A stretch of 33,086 bases of DNA from the NCBI GenBank assembly GCA_036666555.1, contig JAVWVS010000026.1, positions 1 to 33,086 on the forward strand. Direction: 5' to 3'. Within the stretch, counting starts at the first letter, position 1; each line of letters starts with the position of its first letter. Origin of the DNA: UMGS1251 sp036666555. Lineage in GTDB: Bacteria; Bacillota; Clostridia; Lachnospirales; Lachnospiraceae. Below are positions 7,974 to 15,943 of the stretch, in pieces. The translations under genes were made by a program, and so were the position numbers. Under the pieces are notes generated by a model, which was not told the origin of the DNA, did no database searches, and was given only the letters and a program-made list of their open reading frames with translations.

Positions 7974-9041
7974 TCATGATAATTCCAGTTTCATATCTCC
8001 GAATTTAATCCAGTGTTTCTTTCTCATATATTCAGAAATTCCCAAGGTCAGAATCGCCGGCAGCACAACTTGCAGCACGACAATCTTTACCATGACCACC
8101 GTAGGTGATTCCGATACAATCATTGTCTGCCACGTCATTATCTGACCCACCAGACCTGCGGTTCCCATACCCGAGCCGGTTGCATTGCTGGTCATATGGA
8201 AAATCATGGTACCTACCGGTCCTAAAATAGCACTGGATAAAATCGCCGGCAGCCAAATAATCGGTTTTCTTATAATATTAGGTACTTGCAACATGGATGT
8301 TCCGATTCCCTGTGCCAATAATCCCCCAATTTTATTCTCTCGATAACTTGCCACCGCAAAACCTACCATGTTACAGCAGCATCCAATCGTTGCGGCTCCA
8401 GCTGCAAGCCCGGATAGATTCAAAATGATTCCAAGTGCCGCCGAACTGATGGGCAATGTCAAAATCATTCCCATCAACACCGACACTGTAATCCCCATTA
8501 GAAATGGTTGTTGTTCCGTCCCCCAGTTGATAATGGAACCAAGCCCCGTCATAAATCTTGAAATGGGTGGCCCCAATAAAAGTCCGGCCACTGCTCCTGC
8601 ACCTATGGTAACCAGTGGTGTAATTAAAATATCTATTTTGGTTCTTCCGGACACCAAATGGCCCACTTCAATTCCAATATAAGCTGCCAAGAAAGCGCCC
8701 AGTGGTTCTCCCGGTCCTGCCAAGACCATGGCACCATCAATCATTAGCGTGCCCGTAAGCAGTTTCCCCGCAAAGGCTCCCACCATTCCTGCAGTTGCTG
8801 CCGATACCACCACCAACTGGCGTTCCTTAAATTTATAAGCAACTCCAATTCCGATTCCTGCACCAGTCAATGATGCTGCTACCTTTCCAATCGTATAAAG
8901 CATGTCGCCCTTGCTGCCACCCACCAACAATCCAATCTGCTGAATAATGGTTCCTATAATCAAAGTAGCAAATAGCCCTTGCGCCATTCCACTTAAACCA
9001 TCAATAAAAATACGATCTAATAGTTTCTTTATCTTCTCCAT
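7974..9041 (-). CDS. PTS_EIIC_2-family membrane protein, possibly a vitamin or sugar transporter
   Basis: A 355-residue very hydrophobic protein with about nine or ten membrane segments and many Gly/Ala-rich repeats (for example MIFHMTSNATGSGMGTAGLVG near residues 273-293). It resembles the PTS_EIIC_2 family (PF13303), annotated as PTS IIC-like. No IIA, IIB, HPr-binding or other PTS gene is nearby, so phosphotransferase activity is unsupported. The gene overlaps niaR by 13 bases and has GGAGGAG 6 bases before its ATG, so it is co-translated with a niacin-responsive repressor. A role in uptake of niacin or a related compound is therefore a reasonable inference but unproven. Confidence 0.8.
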   Translation of the reverse strand: MEKIKKLLDRIFIDGLSGMAQGLFATLIIGTIIQQIGLLVGGSKGDMLYTIGKVAASLTGAGIGIGVAYKFKERQLVVVSAATAGMVGAFAGKLLTGTLMIDGAMVLAGPGEPLGAFLAAYIGIEVGHLVSGRTKIDILITPLVTIGAGAVAGLLLGPPISRFMTGLGSIINWGTEQQPFLMGITVSVLMGMILTLPISSAALGIILNLSGLAAGAATIGCCCNMVGFAVASYRENKIGGLLAQGIGTSMLQVPNIIRKPIIWLPAILSSAILGPVGTMIFHMTSNATGSGMGTAGLVGQIMTWQTMIVSESPTVVMVKIVVLQVVLPAILTLGISEYMRKKHWIKFGDMKLELS

Positions 9042-9565
9042 GTCTGCTCCTCCTGCAAATACCCCTTCTGTTCCAGCACCGTCTCTACTAAATCAAGTAT
9101 TTCTTCACTTCGTGCCGCAATTGTGTGATAATGTACATCTCCGGTCAATTCTTTGAGTGACTTTGCTTTATTATTCTGAAGTTTCATTAAAAATTCATCT
9201 ACATCTTTTCTGGAGGAAATTAAGAGATCCACGGTAATCTGACCATATACTTCGTGTTCCACAACCACATCCACAACCCGTGCTCCGGTATCTACAATGG
9301 AATAAAGTTCGTCCTGCATCTGCATATCGGTGTGCTTTACCGCAATAATACGCCTGCTGGAAATAGAATCCTCTTCTTTTTCAAAAAGCACATATCCTTT
9401 ATTGGTAGATAAAATATTCTTATTCGTAGCACGCAAAAGCGCAATGTCCTGTACAATCACTTGCCTGCTGACTTTCATCTGTTTTGACAACTCTGTTCCG
9501 GAGATTGGTTCTTTGCTGGTCTTTAACAATTTTGCAATCTGTTCTCGTCTCAACTCTCCATCCAT
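9029..9565 (-). CDS. niaR: niacin-responsive transcriptional repressor NiaR (HTH + 3H domain)
   Basis: A 178-residue regulator. Residues 5-60 form an HTH_11 winged helix (GTELSKQMKVSRQVIVQDIALLR is the recognition region), followed by a 3H domain (about 72-172). The histidines naming that domain are visible at H78 (VKHTD), H104 (VVEHEVYG) and H146/H148 (VHYHTIAA), with E86, and are known to bind metal and nicotinate in NiaR/YrxA. In Firmicutes this family represses NAD biosynthesis and niacin transport genes when niacin is abundant. It has a near-consensus promoter at 9602-9630 and GAGGAGG upstream of the ATG. It is followed with overlap by a PTS_EIIC_2-type membrane protein, suggesting autoregulated transport. 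No operator palindrome was recognised by eye. Confidence 0.93.
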   Translation of the reverse strand: MDGELRREQIAKLLKTSKEPISGTELSKQMKVSRQVIVQDIALLRATNKNILSTNKGYVLFEKEEDSISSRRIIAVKHTDMQMQDELYSIVDTGARVVDVVVEHEVYGQITVDLLISSRKDVDEFLMKLQNNKAKSLKELTGDVHYHTIAARSEEILDLVETVLEQKGYLQEEQTWRR

Positions 9566-9601
9566 AACTTCTCATCCTCCTCATTTTCGTGCCTGCCTTT
9601 C

Positions 9602-9630
9602 ATTATAATTTACTCCTCTTATATTATCAA
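9602..9630 (-). promoter_or_regulatory. sigma-A promoter of niaR
   Basis: On the minus strand TTGATA (9625-9630) and TATAAT (9602-9607) are separated by 17 bases, a near-perfect consensus, about 35 bases upstream of the start codon. A NiaR operator would be expected to overlap this site. Confidence 0.8.
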
Positions 9631-9651
9631 CCACTTTTCATTTAAAACAGT

Positions 9652-9679
9652 TTGCGATTTTCTTTGTCCATGTTATAAT
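9652..9679 (+). promoter_or_regulatory. promoter of the 87-aa conserved hypothetical gene
   Basis: TTGCGA (9652-9657) and a perfect TATAAT (9674-9679) are separated by 16 bases, 44 bases upstream of the start codon at 9724. It is divergent from the niaR promoter. Confidence 0.6.
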
Positions 9680-9723
9680 AAGGATTGTTTTATAACAGTA
9701 GCGTATAAGAAGGAGTGAACATT

Positions 9724-9987
9724 ATGTTTCGTTTATGGGGAAAAGAATTCAAAGACAATCGAATGCTCCGAGACACTGTTATCTGCGACGAAACAGATAA
9801 CAGCCGGACCAAGAAAATATTTCAAGCGCTCTATGAAATCTGCTGTGAATTTGATTTAAGCAAACCCATCTGGCTGGATTCCACTGTACAAGATTTTCAA
9901 AAACATGGTAAAGCCCGATTTTTTCAAGACAGCTTTGTAGATTCCATCGACTTTGACTATCTGGAAATCCAAGTCATCGAGGAATAG
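9724..9987 (+). CDS. conserved hypothetical protein, 87 aa
   Basis: A small soluble protein of 87 residues with no signal peptide or membrane segment. It starts MFRLWGKEFKDN and carries a WLDSTVQDFQKHGKARF segment in the middle and DSIDFDYLEIQVIEE at the end. Very similar short proteins are, from memory, common in Lachnospiraceae, without an assigned function. The start at 9724 is fixed by AAGGAG 9 bases upstream; an in-frame GTG at 9715 would overlap that ribosome site. It has its own promoter at 9652-9679. Its TAG stop at 9985-9987 directly abuts the stop codon of the convergent permease gene. No function is proposed. Confidence 0.88.
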   Translation: MFRLWGKEFKDNRMLRDTVICDETDNSRTKKIFQALYEICCEFDLSKPIWLDSTVQDFQKHGKARFFQDSFVDSIDFDYLEIQVIEE

Positions 9988-11424
9988 TTACTCATTGCGA
10001 ATGGCAGCCAATGGGCTTAGCTTCATCGCCCGTAATGCAGGAAAATATCCGGCCGCCATTCCAACGAATACGGCAAATGCCATGGATGCCAAAGCGAGCC
10101 AAGGCGGAATAAAAGAAATATTCCCTTGGATTCCCATAGATGCACCCGCAGTTTTTGCCAAGAAATTAATCACCACGGACATCAATAAGCTTAATAGATT
10201 TCCAATCACACCTCCCAATAATCCAATAAATGCCGCCTCTAATAAAAACATCTGCTTAATGTTCTTTAAACTACATCCAATTACTTTATATACCCCTATT
10301 TCTTTCGTTCTTTCATAAATGGACATCATCATGGTATTGGCAATGCCGATAGCTGCAACCAGCAAAGAGACGGCTCCGATTCCACCCAGTACTGCTTGAA
10401 TGATTGCCATTTGGCTTTTCATACTGTCCATCAATTCAATGTTACTTTCTACATTAAATCCCATATCTCGAATGGTCTTAGAGACCGTTTCTACATTTTT
10501 CATATCATCTGCTTTTACATAAGCAGTAGAATAGGTAAGATACGGATAAGGCTTGCCTGATTTTTTCGTGGGCTGTCCCGGAATTGCTTTCTCCCCATAT
10601 TCTTTTTTTAATGCTCTTTTTAAAGAATCCAGATCGCAATACACATTATATGCATGTGCATTGTAAGAGTCAATGTTTCCTTCCACCTCTCCGCTTGCCC
10701 TTACTACATATTTTTTAGGAGGTGTGGTTTTCTTATAAACATCACCCTTCCCTCCGTTTTCTCCGTTTCCGTCCGAAGTTCCCGTATTTCCAAGGGTTTT
10801 TTTACTCTCTTCTGCATTCATATAGGACTCCCCATCCAACATTAGAAAAGAGGCTTTTTTAGTCAAATCAATGTCAGAAATCTTTCCGGTATCCCAGTAA
10901 GTTTTTCCTGAACTTTTTTCCGCAAACATAGCTGGGACAATATTGCCAATCACTAAATCAAGATTGCTACTTCCTACCTGTGGAAGTTTTCCTCCGGCTT
11001 TCAGTGGAATATTTAGTTGTTCCAACGTAGCAGGGTTCATTCCTTGTAGCTCAATATACGCTTGATAACTTCCTTGCACCAAAACACTGTTCATCTTTAG
11101 TACCGGGGATACAAACTTTACATGTGCAATCTGTTGAATCTTTTTAATGGTGTCATCGGTTACATATTTATCCGCTTCTTTGGATCCGGAATCGGAGCTC
11201 ATCATACTCCCCATAGAATTTCCTTTTCCGCTGACCTGCATGGATGTGACCCCGCCGGATTGCTCCACTTGGTCATAGACTGATTGCTGCAGCCCAAGCC
11301 CAAGGGATATCATAACCACAATAGACGCTGTTCCGATGACCACTCCTAACACAGTCAAAAATGTCCGAAGCTTTCTACGATGTAAACTACCGCTACTCAT
11401 CCTCAGAAGGTCTATCAATCTCAT
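9988..11424 (-). CDS. MacB/FtsX-type ABC transporter permease
   Basis: A 478-residue permease with the MacB layout: one N-terminal membrane helix (about residues 20-42, TVLGVVIGTASIVVMISLGLG), a large extracellular MacB_PCD-type domain (about 45-345), and three C-terminal helices (about 350-375, 396-425, 438-465) of the FtsX domain ending ALRAMKLSPLAAIRNE. Such proteins couple ATP hydrolysis to mechanical work on extracytoplasmic partners rather than classical transport. The start at 11424 has GGAGGGAG 9 bases upstream and overlaps the preceding gene by 32 bases, so translation is coupled. Partners are the ATPase at 12903-13625 and the Ig-like protein between them. The stop codon abuts that of the convergent 87-aa gene. 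Confidence 0.93.
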   Translation of the reverse strand: MRLIDLLRMSSGSLHRRKLRTFLTVLGVVIGTASIVVMISLGLGLQQSVYDQVEQSGGVTSMQVSGKGNSMGSMMSSDSGSKEADKYVTDDTIKKIQQIAHVKFVSPVLKMNSVLVQGSYQAYIELQGMNPATLEQLNIPLKAGGKLPQVGSSNLDLVIGNIVPAMFAEKSSGKTYWDTGKISDIDLTKKASFLMLDGESYMNAEESKKTLGNTGTSDGNGENGGKGDVYKKTTPPKKYVVRASGEVEGNIDSYNAHAYNVYCDLDSLKRALKKEYGEKAIPGQPTKKSGKPYPYLTYSTAYVKADDMKNVETVSKTIRDMGFNVESNIELMDSMKSQMAIIQAVLGGIGAVSLLVAAIGIANTMMMSIYERTKEIGVYKVIGCSLKNIKQMFLLEAAFIGLLGGVIGNLLSLLMSVVINFLAKTAGASMGIQGNISFIPPWLALASMAFAVFVGMAAGYFPALRAMKLSPLAAIRNE

Positions 11425-12913
11425 CTGTTAATTCTCCCTCCGCATCATCCAATGCTTTCTTTTTCTTCTTTTTATACCAGACAATTCCAATCACAATTCC
11501 TGCCAATACTACAACTGCAATTACCATTGGAATAACAGGCAATTTCTTCTCCTTAGGTGCATCTATAGGCATGACCCCTGCATCTGCTGCCATCTGTTCT
11601 GTGACCCCTAGTTTAAATGTCTTTTCTGTAGTAGCAAGCGTACCTGCTTCATCTTCATAAGTTACTGTCATTTTAATAATATTATCTTCCGGTGTTTTCT
11701 TTTCTCCCGTAATCATTCCATCAATAGAAGCACTGGCACCGGATTCTACATTTCCCACGAATACATCTTTGGAAGATATTCCGTTCCCGGTAAATTTTGC
11801 TTTAACATTATGTAATTTCGTTCTTCCCAAATTGTATAGACTGCAGGTTACATTTCCCTCTTCCCCCACAGCTAAGGTATCCGGATTGATTTCAAAATCA
11901 CTGAACTCAAATCTGGCCGCTTGCTTCACCGGTATAGACAAACTGGATGCTCCTTCGAATTGCGTTTTATTGCTGTCTTCATATTTCATAGTCATCGCAA
12001 TGCTATATGGCTTTTGTACCAAATCAGCCCGACAATTCAAGTCAATCGCCACATCCTTCGTTCCCCCTGCCGGTATTTTATCCAAATAAATGGAGCTGGA
12101 TCCGGATGCCGGCAAAAATGACGGTGCTGCCGTGTTGGCATCCGCTCCTTCATTAGGTGCCTGCAAGTCAAATAACATATTGGATACCGCTGTTGCCTTA
12201 GATGTATTTTGCAGATGAATAATCAGTTTAAAATTACTTCCTGCCGTTACCGTTCCCGGATCTGTGGAAAATCCGGTGACAATGACACGAGGTACACCGG
12301 CGGCGCCGTTGGTCGCTGTTGGCTGTGCATTGGAAAATCCTCCTCCGTCTGCTCCTCCCACGTCTCCCGTTGGCTGTTCAGGCTGTATGGACGGTTCTTC
12401 CAGTGTTGGTGTTGGTGTTGGTGTTGGCTGTGGTGCCGGTTGTTCCGTTGGTTTTTCAGTTGTAATGGTGTATATAGTATGTTTTACATTCAATCCTTCC
12501 GCCGAAGTAATGGTAAATTCTGCTGCATACCATCCTCCGGGAGCATCTGCTTTTGCCCGCAGATCATAAGTGACCTCTGCACTTGCATTTTTTTCCATCT
12601 TGGGAATGGTTTTTTCATAACTCTCGCTGGGAGATGCATTTTCAAATCTCCACGGATTGGTCGCATTATCAACCACAGGATTGATTTTCACATTCGTTAA
12701 ATCCACATCACCTCCGTTTTTAATGACAAACTTAATCGACTTCGTTCCTTGATAGGTAAACTGATATGGATCTTGTATCTTAGTATCCACCTCTATACCC
12801 GGTGTTCCTGAAACTTTCACTGTTGGTTCCTCCGCTCTTACATGCATCGGCACCACTACCGCCACAGCCATCATCATGCTCATTGCCACGGCAACCCATC
12901 TTTTACTCCTCAT
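11393..12913 (-). CDS. secreted, membrane-anchored protein with NEW3/CARDB-like domains (COG1361 type)
   Basis: A 506-residue protein: an N-terminal signal peptide (about 1-27, ending VRA), a first beta-rich domain (about 30-150), a Pro/Thr-rich linker (about 155-190, PTPTPTPT), two further Ig-like domains (about 205-330 and 335-445), then one membrane helix (about 460-482) with a KKKKKK stop-transfer and an acidic cytoplasmic tail. This is the COG1361 S-layer-like/NEW3 architecture. The start at 12913 is preferred over an in-frame codon at 12949 because AGAGGAG lies about 10 bases upstream and the signal peptide then sits at the N-terminus. It overlaps the ATPase gene by 11 bases and the permease gene by 32. 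It occupies the place a MacA adaptor would in MacAB systems and may be its functional counterpart; that is inference. Confidence 0.85.
   Translation of the reverse strand: MRSKRWVAVAMSMMMAVAVVVPMHVRAEEPTVKVSGTPGIEVDTKIQDPYQFTYQGTKSIKFVIKNGGDVDLTNVKINPVVDNATNPWRFENASPSESYEKTIPKMEKNASAEVTYDLRAKADAPGGWYAAEFTITSAEGLNVKHTIYTITTEKPTEQPAPQPTPTPTPTLEEPSIQPEQPTGDVGGADGGGFSNAQPTATNGAAGVPRVIVTGFSTDPGTVTAGSNFKLIIHLQNTSKATAVSNMLFDLQAPNEGADANTAAPSFLPASGSSSIYLDKIPAGGTKDVAIDLNCRADLVQKPYSIAMTMKYEDSNKTQFEGASSLSIPVKQAARFEFSDFEINPDTLAVGEEGNVTCSLYNLGRTKLHNVKAKFTGNGISSKDVFVGNVESGASASIDGMITGEKKTPEDNIIKMTVTYEDEAGTLATTEKTFKLGVTEQMAADAGVMPIDAPKEKKLPVIPMVIAVVVLAGIVIGIVWYKKKKKKALDDAEGELTDEIDRPSEDE
12403..12426. repeat. 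(GTGTTG)4 hexanucleotide tandem repeat
   Basis: Four perfect copies of GTGTTG encode the Pro-Thr linker of the COG1361-type protein on the minus strand. A change in copy number would keep the frame and alter linker length by two residues per copy. Confidence 0.9.
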
Positions 12914-13625
12914 CTTCTCTTTTCTCCTCTCGATTTTTCCTGTTGTCATCTATTTTTACGATTTTTCCATCTATGATATGAAAAATCCGATCGGCATATT
13001 GTGCCAAATGATCATCATGAGTAACCATGACTAATGTTTTTTTCTGTTTTCTTACAATTTCCTGCATCAGTTCCATCACTTCCTTGGAAGTGTGAGAATC
13101 CAGATTCCCTGTGGGCTCATCTGCAAATATAATCTTAGGTTCGACTACCAATGCTCTGGCTACCCCCACTCTTTGCTGCTGTCCGCCAGACATCTGATTC
13201 GGCAAGTGTTTTTTATGCTTCTTTAAATTGACCAAGTCCAACATCTGAGCTGCTTTTTTCAACCTTTTTTCTTTGGTTTCTCCTCGAAAAGTAAGTGGAA
13301 GAGCTACATTTTCCACTGCATTCATCGTACCCACCAGATGAAAGGACTGAAAAATAAATCCCACATTTTCCCTTCGGAATTTTACCAATCCATCCTCATT
13401 TAATATCTCCATGTGGCTGCCACTGATGATAACCTCCCCTTTGGTTGGTTTCTCTAATCCTGCAAGCATATTTAACAATGTGGATTTCCCAGAACCGGAT
13501 GTTCCTACAATGGCGCAAAACTCCCCCTCATAAATTGCAAAATCAACCCCATCCAGTGCCCTTACCACACTGTCACCTACACGATATAACTTGTATAGAT
13601 CCTTTACTTCTATTACTTTTTTCAC
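12903..13625 (-). CDS. MacB/LolD-type ABC transporter ATP-binding protein
   Basis: A 240-residue ATPase with all motifs: Walker A GTSGSGKST (41-49), Q-loop near 93, signature MSGGQ (145-149), Walker B IIFADE (165-170), D-loop and H203. The overall sequence is of the MacB/LolD/FtsE group that partners FtsX-like permeases. The start is a GTG at 13625 with AGGAGGAGG about 5 bases upstream. It is the first gene of the three-gene operon and is followed by the COG1361-type protein with an 11-base overlap. Possible control region is described at 13667-13715. Confidence 0.96.
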   Translation of the reverse strand: MKKVIEVKDLYKLYRVGDSVVRALDGVDFAIYEGEFCAIVGTSGSGKSTLLNMLAGLEKPTKGEVIISGSHMEILNEDGLVKFRRENVGFIFQSFHLVGTMNAVENVALPLTFRGETKEKRLKKAAQMLDLVNLKKHKKHLPNQMSGGQQQRVGVARALVVEPKIIFADEPTGNLDSHTSKEVMELMQEIVRKQKKTLVMVTHDDHLAQYADRIFHIIDGKIVKIDDNRKNREEKREDEE

Positions 13626-13666
13626 AAGTCCTCCTCCTAGTTTCCTTTACATATGTTTGTAAGTCT

Positions 13667-13715
13667 ATCATATAAACAGTAAGATATTACTATGAAAAAG
13701 TTAAAATTTTCTTAA
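13667..13715 (-). promoter_or_regulatory. candidate activator-dependent promoter of the ABC operon
   Basis: On the minus strand TTAAG (13711-13715) and TTAAC (13700-13704) form direct repeats spaced 11 bases apart, the spacing typical of OmpR/PhoB-type response-regulator sites. They sit immediately upstream of a poor -35 (TCATAG, 13690-13695) that is 17 bases from TATGAT (13667-13672). A weak -35 with upstream direct repeats is the usual design of an activated promoter. A TTACA/TGTAA inverted repeat lies nearer the start codon at 13647-13662. No regulator gene is in the window. Confidence 0.35.
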
Positions 13716-13752
13716 TGTGATTTTGGGGTGTTTGATATGATTTAAAAGCAAT

Positions 13753-13787
13753 AAAAAAGACAATGCCCGTACAAGCATTGCCTTTTT
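13753..13787 (-). terminator. intrinsic terminator of the Na/Pi cotransporter gene
   Basis: A 13-bp stem with one G.U pair (13753-13766 with 13775-13787) and an 8-base loop, ending in TTTTTT on the minus strand, 12 bases after the stop codon. Confidence 0.88.
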
Positions 13788-13798
13788 ACACAAATGAT

Positions 13799-15439
13799 TT
13801 AGTTGATTTCTTTCAATACTTCTTCCGCAATATTTCTCGCATGATCAGAAATACGTTCCAGGCATACAAGCATATCCAGGAATACAATTCCCGCTTCTGT
13901 ATTACACTGATTGCTAGTGAGTCGTTGAATATGTTTTTCCCGCAACGCTATTTCTAGCGCATCTGCTTTTGTTTCTTCTTCGACTACCCGTAATGCCGCT
14001 TCTTTGCTACTAGTTTCAAATGCCTGTAAGGCATAGACATAGCTGTTGATGCAAACTGTGAGCATGTCTGTCATCTCTTCTTTTCCTATGTCTGAGAAAG
14101 TCAATTTCTTGGCGATTAATGTCTCTGCATATTCGGAAATATTTTCACAATAATCACTAATTCGCTCCATATCTGATACGATTTGCAACAGATGTACCAC
14201 CGATTGATGTTCTTTTTCGCTGATTTGTAAAGAAGTCAGTTTGATGGAATATTCTGTAATTCCTGCACTTAATCGGTCTACTGTTGTTTCATCATCTTTC
14301 AACACCTTGATATCCGATTCACTTTGGGTAAATAGAACTGTTTTGGCAATATTCAGTGATTTTTCTACAATGCGGCCCATACGTCCTACTTCTGTAATAG
14401 TACTTTGCAGTGCAATGCTTGGTGTCTCTAAAATTCTATCATCTAATAATACTTCACTGACGTCTTGTACATCTTCTTCTACACGACCGATCTTTTTGGC
14501 CAGCTTAATGATAAAGTTGGATACTGGGAATAGGAGCACTGTAGTTCCAATGTTAAAGGCTGTATGTACCATACTGATCTGGGTCTGACTAATAATCCCT
14601 GCGCCTACCTTAGGACGTAACACTTCGAAGAATAGAATTGCCACAACACTAAATATAATCGTTCCGATAATATTAAACAGTAAATGCATCAGTGCTGCTG
14701 TCTTTGCATTTTTCTTAGTTCCTACACTGGATAACATTGCCGTTACACAAGTACCGATATTTTGTCCCATGATGATATATACTGCTGCATTCATTGGCAC
14801 CAGCCCGGCTGCTGCAAGACTTTGTAAAATTCCCACAGAAGCAGAAGAACTTTGAATAATACCAGTTACCACTGCGCCGGCTAAAATTCCCAGAAGTGGA
14901 GAAGTTCCTAATTTTACAAAAATACTTCTAAATGCTGCTGAATCCTGTAACGGTGCTACTGCACCAGACATGGTTGAAATTCCTACGAACAACAATCCAA
15001 ATCCAATCACAATACTGGCAATTTCTTTAGTTGCGCGACGCTTTCCGGTCAACATGATAATGACACCAATCATAATCGCAACCGGTGCCAACATCGCAGG
15101 ACTTAAAAATTTCGCCCATTCCACACTGGAAACCAGCCAACCGGTGACGGTTGTTCCGATATTCGCCCCCATGATGACACCCATTGCCTGGGTAAGGTTC
15201 ATGATTCCTGCATTTACAAATCCAACTACCATAACCGTGGTAGCGGATGAACTTTGGATGACTGCGGTAATAAATGCCCCCAGCAATACACCAAAAAATT
15301 TATTCTTCGTTAACACTTCCAACAGGGTTTTCATTCGGTTTCCAGCTGCGTTCTCAAGCCCCTGTGCCATAATCTGCATACCGTAAATAAACATTCCAAG
15401 CCCACCTACAAATGGGATAATAATACTAATGTAATCCAT
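13799..15439 (-). CDS. Na+/phosphate cotransporter with C-terminal PhoU-like domain
   Basis: A 546-residue protein. Residues 1-310 are membrane-embedded and contain the two inverted Na_Pi_cotrans repeats, each marked by QSSSA (62-66 and 196-200). Residues about 340-546 are a helical PhoU-like domain (for example ERISDYCENISEYAETL and ERISDHARNIAEEVL), expected in the cytoplasm. The family is the NptA/YjbB group, which moves phosphate with sodium. The ATG at 15439 has GAGGAGG 6 bases upstream. It lies 133 bases after spoVAE, from which no terminator was seen, so read-through is possible; a weak promoter candidate (TTGTTT, 17 bases, TATTGT) lies at 15483-15511. It ends at its own terminator (13753-13787). 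Confidence 0.95.
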   Translation of the reverse strand: MDYISIIIPFVGGLGMFIYGMQIMAQGLENAAGNRMKTLLEVLTKNKFFGVLLGAFITAVIQSSSATTVMVVGFVNAGIMNLTQAMGVIMGANIGTTVTGWLVSSVEWAKFLSPAMLAPVAIMIGVIIMLTGKRRATKEIASIVIGFGLLFVGISTMSGAVAPLQDSAAFRSIFVKLGTSPLLGILAGAVVTGIIQSSSASVGILQSLAAAGLVPMNAAVYIIMGQNIGTCVTAMLSSVGTKKNAKTAALMHLLFNIIGTIIFSVVAILFFEVLRPKVGAGIISQTQISMVHTAFNIGTTVLLFPVSNFIIKLAKKIGRVEEDVQDVSEVLLDDRILETPSIALQSTITEVGRMGRIVEKSLNIAKTVLFTQSESDIKVLKDDETTVDRLSAGITEYSIKLTSLQISEKEHQSVVHLLQIVSDMERISDYCENISEYAETLIAKKLTFSDIGKEEMTDMLTVCINSYVYALQAFETSSKEAALRVVEEETKADALEIALREKHIQRLTSNQCNTEAGIVFLDMLVCLERISDHARNIAEEVLKEIN

Positions 15440-15572
15440 CGTTTCCTCCTCGATGCTGTTGATTAGTTAAACCACCGTTTTACAATACCATTATCCCTTG
15501 CAGAAAACAACAAAATTTTACATTTTTTTTATATTATCTATGCATTTCGCATATTTCTTTTTTCATCCTCTC

Positions 15573-15929
15573 TCATTTTTTCATTTGTGGATCAAATACA
15601 AAGGAAGACAGATACCCAAAGATAAGCGCCGCCGAAATTCCTACCGCACTGGCAGTAAATCCTCCCATAAATACGCCGATGAAGCCTTGTTCTATAATTG
15701 CCTTTTTCGTTCCGTTCCACAGTACATTTCCAAAACCCAATAATGGCACACTGGCTCCGGCTCCGGCAAACTTTTGAAAAGGTTCGTAGATATTGGCAAA
15801 ACCAAGTACGGCACCGGCACAGACTAGCAATACCATCACCCTCCCTGGCATTAATTTTGTTCGATCCAGCAATATCTGCACACCGGCACAAAGCAGTCCT
15901 CCTACCCAAAATGCATTGATATACTCCAT
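15573..15929 (-). CDS. spoVAE: stage V sporulation protein AE (SpoVAE)
   Basis: A 118-residue membrane protein with three or four hydrophobic segments and the family segment FAGAGASVPLLGFGN (about 56-70). It is part of the SpoVA channel that moves Ca-dipicolinate into the forespore and out at germination. The start at 15929 is chosen for GGAGG 7 bases upstream; a codon 21 bases further up overlaps spoVAD and has no ribosome site. Last gene of the spoVA set; 14 bases after spoVAD. No terminator was recognised after it. Confidence 0.94.
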   Translation of the reverse strand: MEYINAFWVGGLLCAGVQILLDRTKLMPGRVMVLLVCAGAVLGFANIYEPFQKFAGAGASVPLLGFGNVLWNGTKKAIIEQGFIGVFMGGFTASAVGISAALIFGYLSSFVFDPQMKK

Positions 15930-15943
15930 TTTATTTCCTCCAT

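Noticed and set aside
12209..12700. 163-codon plus-strand frame opposite the COG1361-type gene
   Set aside because: Lies wholly inside a well-supported gene on the other strand, has Cys/Trp/Ser/Arg-rich unnatural composition, and no ribosome site.
15441..15572. terminator after spoVAE
   Set aside because: Only a 5-bp stem without a T-run could be drawn on the minus strand. Read-through to the Na/Pi gene cannot be excluded.
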